A stretch of 14,183 bases of DNA, taken from contig JALOTR010000294.1 in assembly GCA_025457805.1 (NCBI GenBank), forward strand, positions 1 to 14,183, given 5' to 3'. A model generated the notes under the pieces. The model searched no databases, had not been told where the DNA came from, and saw only the letters and a list, made by a program, of their open reading frames with translations. Positions 1 to 7,900 of this stretch are shown one piece after another (positions within the stretch are counted from its first letter, which is position 1; each line of letters starts with the position of its first letter). Source of the stretch: Akkermansiaceae bacterium (GTDB lineage Bacteria; Verrucomicrobiota; Verrucomicrobiia; Verrucomicrobiales; Akkermansiaceae). The position numbers and the translations under genes were made by a program.

Positions 1-1036
1 GAGGAACATTCTCTGCATCGCCGAGGTAAGGTGCGGCGATGGGCGAGGCGGAAAGCATCACAGGTGGATTGGCACTGAGATTGGTGACCGGGTTATAACT
101 CGTGGCCATGCCTTGGAGCACCGCTTCGGTGAGCGCGGGATTCGGGCGCTGGAGGCGGAAATAATCCACTTCGGAAATCAGATCCGGCTGTCCGGGGCTC
201 GGTGCCGCGTAATTTGCATACCATGATGTCTGGACGCCGCCGTTGTGATAGGGCTCGGAGTTTTGCCAGTCCGTGTAAGCCGTCAGCCCGACCTGCAAGG
301 TGGAACCGAATGCAGGAAACGGATGGTCCGCATTCGGGTAGCGGTTTTCCACGATCCATGGTCCGGCCTCGGAGTATTTCCGCAGGCAGACGACCGTGTT
401 GCCCACGCGGATCAACTGCATCCATGTCTCATTGACGGCTTGGTTGATGCCGGTGGAACCGAAATAGAGGATCGAGTTGCTGTTGCGCGTGGTTTTGATT
501 TCGAATTGGCGGGTGCCCGGATTTCCTGCCGTGCCATAACTCAGGAAGATATAGTTTTCCGTATTCGGCACATAGTCACTGCCATAGGCGGCCGGGGGCC
601 AGACCTGATCGTTGCGATAGGGGCTGGGCCCGGCTTGGGTGATGTAAGGACGTGGCTCGTGGATGAAAATGCCGGTAAGTGAAAAAAGTCTATTAGGCGT
701 GGCTTGGGGGTTCGCGGGATTGTGGCGGCTCAAGACACGCAGCCGGGTGGTGGCGATGAAATCTCCGGAAACTTCCTTGAAAAACAAAACCCCGCGCAAA
801 TTCATGTACCAGCCCATGGCTTTCGGGACGATGCGGAAATGGCCGGGCGTGGTCGTGTTGATATCGGCGGATTCATCCGTGGAGACACCCCAGCCCTCGA
901 CCTCGTCGATGTCCTGCCAACGGGAGAAGGTGGCGGCATTGTTGAACTCATCGCCAAGCGGTTGGAGGGTGTCCGCCCGGGCTGGCACCTGCATGGTCGT
1001 GATGACTGTTAGAAAAAAGAGACCGATGGTTTTCAT
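1..1036 (-). CDS. Secreted concanavalin-like (DUF1349/LamG-type) protein, partial
   Basis: The reverse strand is open from an ATG at 1036 to the window edge, giving 345 codons; the C-terminus lies outside. Residues 1-21 form a signal peptide (MKTIGLFFLTVITTMQVPARA), so the product is exported. The body (about 25-295) is rich in Trp, Tyr, Gly and beta-type segments, with blocks such as FSRWQDI, GWYMNLRGVLFFKEVSGDF and SEVDYFRLQRP. These resemble the DUF1349/concanavalin-like beta-sandwich proteins common in Planctomycetes and Verrucomicrobia; this is family resemblance by eye only. The ATG overlaps the TGA of the upstream kinase gene as ATGA, which points to translational coupling and a shared role. 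The ligand is unknown; a carbohydrate or cell-surface polymer would fit the fold. Reading frame and signal peptide are clear, function is not. Confidence 0.8.
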   Translation of the reverse strand, partial: MKTIGLFFLTVITTMQVPARADTLQPLGDEFNNAATFSRWQDIDEVEGWGVSTDESADINTTTPGHFRIVPKAMGWYMNLRGVLFFKEVSGDFIATTRLRVLSRHNPANPQATPNRLFSLTGIFIHEPRPYITQAGPSPYRNDQVWPPAAYGSDYVPNTENYIFLSYGTAGNPGTRQFEIKTTRNSNSILYFGSTGINQAVNETWMQLIRVGNTVVCLRKYSEAGPWIVENRYPNADHPFPAFGSTLQVGLTAYTDWQNSEPYHNGGVQTSWYANYAAPSPGQPDLISEVDYFRLQRPNPALTEAVLQGMATSYNPVTNLSANPPVMLSASPIAAPYLGDAENVP

Positions 1037-2739
1037 GGTTGGTTTGAGGGAGTTTTGCGGTCCAGAACAATGCGAAAGCCGATGCCAACGCCACGGAGCC
1101 CGCGGTCATAACTGCGCACGGCCTGCGAGGGATGCGAAGGCGGGATTTCCAGCCAACTGGATCCAACGACCAGCCGGTGATCGACATTGATACCGGGAGA
1201 TGATGTCCACTCGGCCAGGTTGTCGGTGAGATCGACGGGTTGATCCGGAATGTTGTTAGATATAAGGGGTTGAATTGGACCGGGTTTGAGAACAAAAACC
1301 GCATTGAGATCGATGGCATCGGTTTCCCCGTTCGCCTGACCGATTGCGGCAAGCCACTCGGGGCGCGTGGGCAGCCGGTATGAATCCGTGGCGTCGATCC
1401 GGCCTGACTCCCGTTCACGGCGGGTGAGCCATGCGCAAAACGCCTCCGCATCCGCTTGGGAAACACATGCTACCGGATGATCCCCATTCTGGGCTGGCAA
1501 GCCGGGAGGGACCTGCCATGAAGCCTCTGTCGTCTGCCACTTGGCATCCTTGACCCAATGAACCTTGCCTGCGGAGACATGCCCGGTTTCCTCGACGAAT
1601 TTCGAGAAATCCGAACGCCGGGTCTCGATGGTGGAAAACCAGACACCTTGATTTCCCACCTCGCGGAACTTCATGCCGAGGCTGTTGGTGAAGGAATGGA
1701 AATCACTACCGGCCGGCGGCCAGAACATCCATGCGCTGAGGGCGACGGCTGCGATCACCGCCAAACATGCTGCGATCCATGTTTTTCGCGGCATGAAGCT
1801 TTCCACATGATGAAGGTCTTGCCTTACATCGGATGCCTGTTGATAGCGTTTATCCGGTTCCGCCTGCATGGCGCGAATCACCACCCGGTCCACATTCCGG
1901 CCGATGTCCACACGGCTGCTTGGTGGCTCGAAGGCTCCGCAGGGCAGGCTTCCGGTGAGCATTTCATAAAACATCACGCCCAGGCTGTAGAGATCCGCGC
2001 GATGATCGATGTCGGCGTCTCCACGGCGTTGTTCCGGCGCGACATATTCCGGCGTGCCGACCATCGCCCGCGTGAGCGTGGGAGACGTGCCGTTTGCATC
2101 GGAGTTTTTTTCATTCATCAACATCGCGAGGCCGAAGTCCGATACCTTTACTCGTCCATTCGCATCGATGAGAATGTTCGAGGGCTTGATATCACGGTGC
2201 ACAAATCCCTGCGCATGGGCGAATTCCAAAGCATCACATATCTGCCGGATGATATCGAGCGCTTGCGGCAATGGCAGTGGGCCTCTTTGGATCAACTGAT
2301 GGAGATCCGGGCCATCCACATGTTCCATCACGAAATAGAACAAAGCTCCGCGGGTTTCCCCGAAGTCATGGATCGCCACAATGTTCGGATGATTCAGCCG
2401 TGCAAGGGCCTTGGCTTCGCGTCGGAAACGTTCGGCCGCAGAGGGATCGCGACTCAACTCGGCAGGAAGGATTTTCAATGCCACTTGCCGGTCCAGAGAT
2501 ACCTGCCGCGCCTGATAGACGGCACCCATGCCACCGCGACCGAGCATCCGGATTTCCGTGAAGCCGGGGAACATGTCCTGGACTTCGGCATCATCCGGCG
2601 GCGACCACTCGACCGGTCCCTCCGCAGGCCACGATCCGCCGGGAGCACCCAGCACGCCTCGCAGCAGACCTGCGGGGTCGAGCCCGGAAAGTGCTCCGGC
2701 CGGTGGATCGGCTCCTTGCATGGTGGGAGGATGAATCAT
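1033..2739 (-). CDS. Membrane-anchored Ser/Thr protein kinase with SUMF1-like C-terminal domain
   Basis: 568 residues from the ATG at 2739; a TTG at 2757 would add six residues, and neither start has a clear Shine-Dalgarno. After a Pro/Gly-rich leader of about 55 residues comes a complete Hanks-type kinase: glycine loop GRGGMGAV (67-74), VALK lysine K89, helix-C E108, HRDIKPSN with catalytic D183, DFG 201-203, and VGTPEYVAPEQ before helix F. All catalytic residues are present, so it should be active on cytoplasmic Ser/Thr substrates. One transmembrane helix (about 321-340) follows. The remaining about 210 residues are outside the cytoplasm and resemble formylglycine-generating-enzyme/SUMF1 domains (NSLGMKF, YRLPTRPEWLAA, NLAEWTSS, GIGFRIV). 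The final third of this domain has no cysteine, so it is probably a binding or sensor domain rather than an oxidase. It follows the sigma gene by 108 bp on the same strand and overlaps the next gene by four bases. Confidence 0.93.
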   Translation of the reverse strand: MIHPPTMQGADPPAGALSGLDPAGLLRGVLGAPGGSWPAEGPVEWSPPDDAEVQDMFPGFTEIRMLGRGGMGAVYQARQVSLDRQVALKILPAELSRDPSAAERFRREAKALARLNHPNIVAIHDFGETRGALFYFVMEHVDGPDLHQLIQRGPLPLPQALDIIRQICDALEFAHAQGFVHRDIKPSNILIDANGRVKVSDFGLAMLMNEKNSDANGTSPTLTRAMVGTPEYVAPEQRRGDADIDHRADLYSLGVMFYEMLTGSLPCGAFEPPSSRVDIGRNVDRVVIRAMQAEPDKRYQQASDVRQDLHHVESFMPRKTWIAACLAVIAAVALSAWMFWPPAGSDFHSFTNSLGMKFREVGNQGVWFSTIETRRSDFSKFVEETGHVSAGKVHWVKDAKWQTTEASWQVPPGLPAQNGDHPVACVSQADAEAFCAWLTRRERESGRIDATDSYRLPTRPEWLAAIGQANGETDAIDLNAVFVLKPGPIQPLISNNIPDQPVDLTDNLAEWTSSPGINVDHRLVVGSSWLEIPPSHPSQAVRSYDRGLRGVGIGFRIVLDRKTPSNQP

Positions 2740-2847
2740 TTTTTCTGAAAATCGCAACGTCGCGTTGAGTCCGCCAGCGGTGCTTCAAGGGATTCTAAGG
2801 AATCGCGGCGATGGCATTACAGAAACCTGGAAAAAAATTCGCACGCC

Positions 2848-3633
2848 TCAAGAGAGCGCGGCCAGGAGCGCGAGCAATTCCTCCCTGACCGCAGCCGGAT
2901 CCTCATCGCCCAGAGTGGCGGCCACCTGATCCTGAAGAATCTGGCGGTATCTCAAACGCAGGCGATGCACGGCCACGCGGGTCGCATTCACCGTCCAGCC
3001 CAGCTTGGCAGCGGCTTCCTCATAGCTGAGGCCGCTGGCGGATTCCGACGCATCGAGGAAGCCCCTCAGGATTTCCATCTCCTTATCCCTTCCGCCATTG
3101 CGACGTTCTTTCTCCAAGTCGGCGAGCGCGCCGGATAGAAGCGTAAGCGCCCAGCGGCGATGATACAAAATCTCCGCCGTGGATGCCTGCGCGGGCTCCA
3201 ACTGGTAACGCTCCTCGGCGGCGATCGCGTCGAAGGAAATCGTCTCCGTTCGGCCACCGCGTCGCCACGCATCGCGTTTGTCCCGCTCGTCGCTGAGGAA
3301 GTTGGTGAAGGATGCGAGCAGGAAAGTCCTCAGCTTGCCCCGGTTTTCATCCGCGGCATGGAGTGTCTGGTTTCCGATGAGATGCGCGAAAAATCCCTGC
3401 GTCGCATCCTGCGCATCCTCCACGGCCAAACCTTGCCGACGGGCAAACGCATAAAGCGGCTCCCAATACGCTCGGCAAATCTGATCCAGCGCCCGATCCT
3501 CCCCTTCCCCGCCGCCACGTATCCGGGAAACCAGACTCCAACGAGTGTGCGGAAAGGCCCCCACCCCGGGTCGGGCGCCGGAGTCATCGTGGGAGAAATT
3601 TGCAGAATCCAGAGACACGTTCGTTTTTCCCAT
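2848..3633 (-). CDS. ECF-type RNA polymerase sigma factor
   Basis: 261 residues from the ATG at 3633. The frame stays open further upstream, but that part lies antisense to thiH and has no domain character. Region 2 spans about 48-125 (YWEPLYAFARR, then DAQDATQGFFAHL at 73-85 and RTFLLASFTNFLSDERDK). Region 4 spans about 155-233, with the helix-turn-helix YEEAAAKLGWTVNATRVAVHRLR. FPHTRWSLVSRIR at 27-39 and the long linker ending in LYHRRWALTLL are typical of ECF-like factors found beside protein kinases in Planctomycetes and Verrucomicrobia. It directs RNA polymerase to a dedicated promoter set. No anti-sigma gene is adjacent; the downstream kinase takes that position, so control by phosphorylation is a reasonable inference. 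Longer than a minimal ECF factor (about 180-200 residues) because of the N-terminal segment, the linker and a short acidic, Leu-rich tail. Confidence 0.92.
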   Translation of the reverse strand: MGKTNVSLDSANFSHDDSGARPGVGAFPHTRWSLVSRIRGGGEGEDRALDQICRAYWEPLYAFARRQGLAVEDAQDATQGFFAHLIGNQTLHAADENRGKLRTFLLASFTNFLSDERDKRDAWRRGGRTETISFDAIAAEERYQLEPAQASTAEILYHRRWALTLLSGALADLEKERRNGGRDKEMEILRGFLDASESASGLSYEEAAAKLGWTVNATRVAVHRLRLRYRQILQDQVAATLGDEDPAAVREELLALLAALS

Positions 3634-3639
3634 CCTCCT
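3634..3639 (-). promoter_or_regulatory. Shine-Dalgarno AGGAGG abutting the sigma factor ATG
   Basis: A perfect AGGAGG on the minus strand touches the chosen ATG with no spacer, which is closer than the usual 5-9 bases. The next in-frame start-like codon, a GTG five codons downstream, would have a 15-base spacer, which is too long. The ATG is still the best choice, but the match may be chance or may indicate weak initiation. Confidence 0.35.
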
Positions 3640-3694
3640 ACCCACCCCGCAGGATGGCGGCAAGCCCTCAAGTCTCAGACTACAAGCCTGACTT

Positions 3695-3700
3695 TTTATA
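3695..3700 (-). promoter_or_regulatory. Possible -10 box (TATAAA) for the sigma-kinase operon
   Basis: TATAAA on the minus strand lies about 62 bases ahead of the sigma start, within the only AT-rich stretch of the 154-bp divergent spacer. No convincing -35 hexamer sits 16-18 bases upstream. The operon may instead be read from a promoter recognised by its own ECF factor. Weak call made from composition and position only. Confidence 0.2.
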
Positions 3701-3787
3701 CAGAAATCAACTTGCGCGCGGCAGGGTGGCAAGGGGGCTCGAATCGGCTTTGACGTGGGGGGATGGACGGGGCATGGTCCGCGCGCC

Positions 3788-4732
3788 ATGGGTTTTGCCG
3801 AGGTATTTCCAGAATTGTTGAAGCGCCCCACTCCGTTGATGCGGCGCTTCGAGCGCATGCTGGACAGCGGATCGGGAGGATCGGCCGGGGATCCGTTGGA
3901 GGCAATGGTTCGGGAGAGCCGCGCGGTGACGCGGCGGCATTTCGGGCGGACGATGCGTTTGTTCGCCCCGCTATATGTGTCCAACGAGTGCGTGAACAAT
4001 TGCAGCTACTGCGGATTTTCCCGCGACGCGGGGATCCTGCGGACGACACTCACGGTGGACCAAGTGGTCCGTGAGGCGCAGCATCTGCACGCGCAAGGTT
4101 TCCGCAACGTGCTGTTGGTGGCCGGCGAGCACCCGAAGTTTGTTTCCGAGGGCTATCTGCAGGATTGCCTGGATGCGCTCAAACCTTTCATCCCCACCCT
4201 CGCCATCGAGGTGGGACCGATGGAGGACGAGCAATATGCCGAAATCGTCGCCCACGGCGCGGAGGGACTGGTGGTGTATCAGGAAACCTACGACCGCGCG
4301 GTTTACCAGACGCTCCACACGGCGGGGCCGAAGAAAAATTTCGATTGGCGGCTCGATTGCCCGGAGCGGGCCTATGCGGGTGGCTTCCGGCGGATCGGGA
4401 TTGGCGCCTTGTTCGGGCTGGCCGATTGGCGGAGCGAGGCGCTGGCCCTCTGCGCCCATCTGGAATACCTGCAGAAACATGCATGGAAGGCACAATTGAC
4501 CGTGGCCTTCCCCCGCATGCGTCCTTATGCAGGAAACTACGAATATCAGCCGGATCCCTCGCTTTTCCTGCCGGACCGCGAACTGCTGCGTCTGATTGCC
4601 GTGTTCCGTTTGTTGTTTCCACAAGTGGGCATCGTCGTCTCCACCCGCGAACCCGCCCCGCTGCGGGACGCCCTCGCGACGCTCGGCGTGACCCACATGT
4701 CCGCCGGCGCAAAAACCGAACCCGGCGGATAA
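3788..4732 (+). CDS. thiH: 2-iminoacetate synthase ThiH, truncated by a frameshift near its 3' end
   Basis: ThiH cleaves tyrosine by radical-SAM chemistry to dehydroglycine (2-iminoacetate) and p-cresol, supplying the glycine-derived part of the thiamine thiazole in many anaerobic or facultative bacteria. The ATG at 3788 is preferred; a GTG at 3755 would add 11 residues. The radical-SAM cluster motif CVNNCSYC (Cys68, Cys72, Cys75) follows LFAPLYVSNE, as in known ThiH. VYQETYDRAVYQTLH, DWRLDCPERA, IGIGALFGLADWR and FPRMRPYAG are further ThiH hallmarks. The frame ends at MSAGAKTEPGG followed by TAA, where family members continue with a Tyr and about 45 more residues. That missing tail is encoded just downstream in another frame. 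No thiS, thiG, thiF or thiC is next to it, and no TPP riboswitch is visible upstream. Confidence 0.93.
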   Translation: MGFAEVFPELLKRPTPLMRRFERMLDSGSGGSAGDPLEAMVRESRAVTRRHFGRTMRLFAPLYVSNECVNNCSYCGFSRDAGILRTTLTVDQVVREAQHLHAQGFRNVLLVAGEHPKFVSEGYLQDCLDALKPFIPTLAIEVGPMEDEQYAEIVAHGAEGLVVYQETYDRAVYQTLHTAGPKKNFDWRLDCPERAYAGGFRRIGIGALFGLADWRSEALALCAHLEYLQKHAWKAQLTVAFPRMRPYAGNYEYQPDPSLFLPDRELLRLIAVFRLLFPQVGIVVSTREPAPLRDALATLGVTHMSAGAKTEPGG

Positions 4733-4872
4733 AAGCCACCGAACAATTCCAAATCCACGACACCCGCAGCGCCGCCGAAGTGGCCGCCATGTTGCGGAGC
4801 CAGAACCTGGATCCAGTCTGGAAGGACTGGGACGAGGCGCTGCTGACATCGGTCGCCCTTGAAACGGTCTAG
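4733..4872 (+). pseudogene. thiH: Out-of-frame 3' end of thiH
   Basis: Directly after the thiH TAA, the frame whose codons begin at 4728, 4731 and so on reads IKATEQFQIHDTRSAAEV and then ends DPVWKDWDEALLTSVALETV before a TAG at 4870-4872. EQF, then P-V-W-K-D-W-D near the end, matches the normal C-terminus of ThiH (E. coli ThiH has EQF and PVWKDWD in the same places). Adding one base to the GGATAAAAGCC stretch would turn the stop into a Tyr codon followed by AAA and restore one frame of about 360 codons. The tail is still well conserved, so the lesion is recent or is a sequencing or assembly error. Confidence 0.85.
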
Positions 4873-4997
4873 GTATCGGATAGCCCGCCTTGCAGGTGAA
4901 GGATCGATCACAAGACAGTTGATAGTTTTTTATCATAATCACCATTCCGAAACTCATTAGTCTGGCCTTCCCCGCAGGAACGGCTTAAGGGTCTCCG
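4873..4997 (+). other. Intergenic spacer between thiH and the TPR gene
   Basis: A 125-bp spacer with an AT-rich core. TGATA and TATCA at 4920-4935 flank a T-rich loop and could form a short hairpin, but there is no GC-rich stem or proper T-tract after it, so it is not a convincing terminator. TATCAT/CATAAT at 4931-4939 could be a -10 element, with no clear -35 partner. A promoter for the large TPR gene is expected here but cannot be pinned down. Confidence 0.3.
4987..4991 (+). promoter_or_regulatory. Ribosome binding site of the TPR-C39 gene
   Basis: AAGGG ends six bases before the ATG at 4998 and supports this start over the second in-frame ATG at 5004, which would be 12 bases away. Confidence 0.5.
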
Positions 4998-7900
4998 ATG
5001 TTGATGGTGTCGCTGCCGCCAGTGAGTGAATTGCAGGATCTGATAGATTCCGGAAGGGTGCTGGATGCCTGGGAGTTGAGTCGGAAGACAGATGTTCCGT
5101 TGGAGCATTGGACAAAAGGTGAGGCGCTAGGGACCGCCGCGAAATTGACTCAATACCTGGGCTCTTCCCGGAAGGGCCGGGCCATGCGATGGTTGAACTG
5201 GCGGCATGATCGAAAGAATCCCAGATGGTTCTACAATGCGCTCTTCAGTCGCGCAGACTTTACTCCTGGCTACAATCTGTTGGTTGAAATTGAGAATATG
5301 CTATCTGCAAATCCGCAGATGGAGTCCGAGCCCAAGGCGGACCTGCTTGCTTTCTCCGCGAAGATCCATGCAGGATATCGGGACTTTTCCAATGCCTTCG
5401 ATCACATCGCCAGAGCACTGGACCTCCAACCGGAAGATTCCTGGTTACGGGCGCAACATTCGGCGGTTCTGGAAGCGGCGGATCGTTATGACGAAGCGCT
5501 CACTGCCGCACGCGAAGCCATCCGACTGAATCCTTTCTATCACATCGCGGTGATCCAGTGCGCGGACATCCTTGTGCACCTTGGCCAGGACGATGAAGCC
5601 ATCCGCATTCTTTCCGAAGCAGACCGTGCCACCCAACACGCGGCCTTTCCCATGCGCCTGCAGGTCCTTCACAGCGAGCGGGAAGAGCACAAAGAGGGAT
5701 TGGAATGCATGGACCGGATTGAAACGCGTTCCCCGCTGATGGAAGCGCGATTGAAATCATGGATCGCTTTCAGGCGTGCGGACTTCCACTTCCGCGCGGG
5801 CAACATGGAAGAATGTCTAACCTGTTGTGACAGTGATGATGCATATCATTTGAAACGCCTCGCCGAGAGCCTGAGGAAACCCGGAGCACTGACGAAACGC
5901 AGGGTGCGCCTTGACGTGCCATTTGTGAGACAACACCGGATGACATGCGCGCCCGCGACCTTGGCCGCTCTTGCATCATTCTGGAATAAACCTCACGAGC
6001 ATCTTTCGATCGCAGATGCCATCTGTCATGAAGGCACACCCTGGCACAAGGAGCGGAAGTGGGCGGAGCAACATGGATTTGTGGCGCGGGAGTTCCGCCT
6101 TGATTCCGAGGCGTTGGCTTCACTGATCGACCGTGGGATTCCGTTCACGCTCACCACCGAAGCGACAACAAGCGCCCACTTGCAGGCGTGCATTGGTTAT
6201 GATGATCGGACAGGCCATGTCATCCTGCGCGATCCGACGGAAAGGCACTTCGGTGAGGTGCGGATGGATGAGTTGATGGAAAACCATCCGATTGGCGGGC
6301 CACGGGCGATGACCTTGGTGCCACAAGAAGAGGTGGAACGTCTCGACGGTCTCCTACTGCCGGATGAAGCGGCCTATGAGAGTTTCCACCATCTTCTGAT
6401 GGCGATGGACGGGCACGATCGATGGGAGATCGAAGCTGCTGCAAGCACTCTGCGGGCGGTAGCGCCAGACCACCCGCTTGCTTTTCTAGGCACGGCGATG
6501 GCGGCCTCGTGGAATGACGACAAGCCCCGCCAGCTTGCGGCGTTGGAACAAATCCTGAATCATGCACCCCGGCATTCACAGAGTATCTTGAGGAAGGCGG
6601 CGGTTTTGCGCAATCTCGGCCGCTGGCAGGAACACCGCGAACTGCTGGAAGGGGAGGTCCAACACAAGGGCGTGGATCCGGTGTTTTTCTCGGAACTGGG
6701 AGAACTTCTCATCGGCGATGCCAGAATGCTTCCAATAGCTGAGATGCATCTCAGAAAAGCATTGAAGCTCAATCGCTACGAGGCACGTTGTTTTGAGAGT
6801 TATGCCAGACTCAAGTCAAAGCAACAGAAGCATCCCGAAGCGATGCGTTTGCGGAGGATCGCATCATGCCTCGCTCCGGAATTCGAGCCCTATGCAATTG
6901 CCTATCTGGAGTCATGCCGCGCCGCAGGACTTCCTGCGGTGGGAATCGCCTTTCTCACAGAAAGAGTGGATCGCTTGGGAAGCAAATCCAGCGGACCTTG
7001 GTTGACCCTTGCATCCTCCTTGCAGGATTTCCGCAGATCCCAGGAGGCTGCGGACCTCTTGCAACGGGCAGTGGCTGCGCGTCCGGACGACGGGACGCTG
7101 AAATTGCGCGGAGGATCGATGATGGTGGGCTGGGGTGAGTCCTTCCGAAAGGAGGGATTGCAATGGATGGAATCCGCGAGAGGCACCGTACAGGAGACAA
7201 ATTGGCTGCTCGAAATGGCAGTCACATACGCCTTTTTGGGAAATCGGGAAATGGCCATCCGTTGCTGGCAGGATCTTGTGCGCATTCAACCATGGTCGAT
7301 TGATGCCTGGCGCGGCTTGGCACGTCTGACAGCGGAAAAAGGAGGGCATGAGGCTGCCATCTCCCTGCTGGATGCCGCCACACGCCAGCATCCGATGCTC
7401 ATTCCTTTGTGGTGTCTGAAAGCAGAGTGGCAGTCCAATACCAAACAGGGGCCGCTTCAAACGTTGAACCACATCCTGGAAGTGGATCCCCATCAACTCT
7501 GGGCACGCAGGGAACGGGCGATTTGCCTGGCTTCATCCGGAGATATCATGGCGGCGGAAAAGGATGCCCGCGAAGCGCTCAAGACAGACCCTTGGTGTGC
7601 GGAATCCCATGGCGTCCTGGGTTCGGTTCTCTGGAAGGGCCAATCCAAGCCGGAAGCCCTCGAATGCATGCGTTCCGCCCTGCGACTGAGTGTGGATTAC
7701 ACCTTCGCCGCACAGCAACTCATCTCCATGTGTGCGGACCGTGATGCGGAGATCGAAGCCATCGGTTTCATCGAATCAGAAATGCGGAAGCAGGTCTCGG
7801 ACGGCACGATCGTGCCGGTCTATCAGAATCTCGCATGGGGTTATCTGGATCCGGCGGAATTGCTGGCGCAACTCAAGGGCTTCTGCACGGAACGTCCGGA

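Noticed and set aside
1558..2748. 396-codon plus-strand open frame opposite the kinase
   Set aside because: The opposite strand encodes a complete kinase with all catalytic motifs; this frame shows only composition-driven openness and no domain features.
2791..2804. GATTC-TAAG-GAATC palindrome between sigma and kinase genes
   Set aside because: Short, AT-containing 5-bp stem with no T-tract; within what is expected by chance in a 108-bp gap.
3670..3700. Imperfect hairpin AAGT..CAG / CTG..ACTT followed by T-rich DNA, read as a plus-strand terminator
   Set aside because: No plus-strand gene ends upstream, the stem has a bulge, and it lies in a divergent promoter region; more likely chance or promoter structure.
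3640..3787. TPP riboswitch ahead of thiH
   Set aside because: A CTGAGA element occurs only on the minus strand, pointing the wrong way, and the conserved second half of the TPP aptamer is absent.
4724..4738. Programmed -1 frameshift in thiH
   Set aside because: No X XXY YYZ slippery heptamer or clear downstream stem-loop; a simple one-base deletion explains the data better.
3971..4957. 328-codon minus-strand open frame opposite thiH
   Set aside because: Antisense to conserved radical-SAM coding sequence; no motif of its own.
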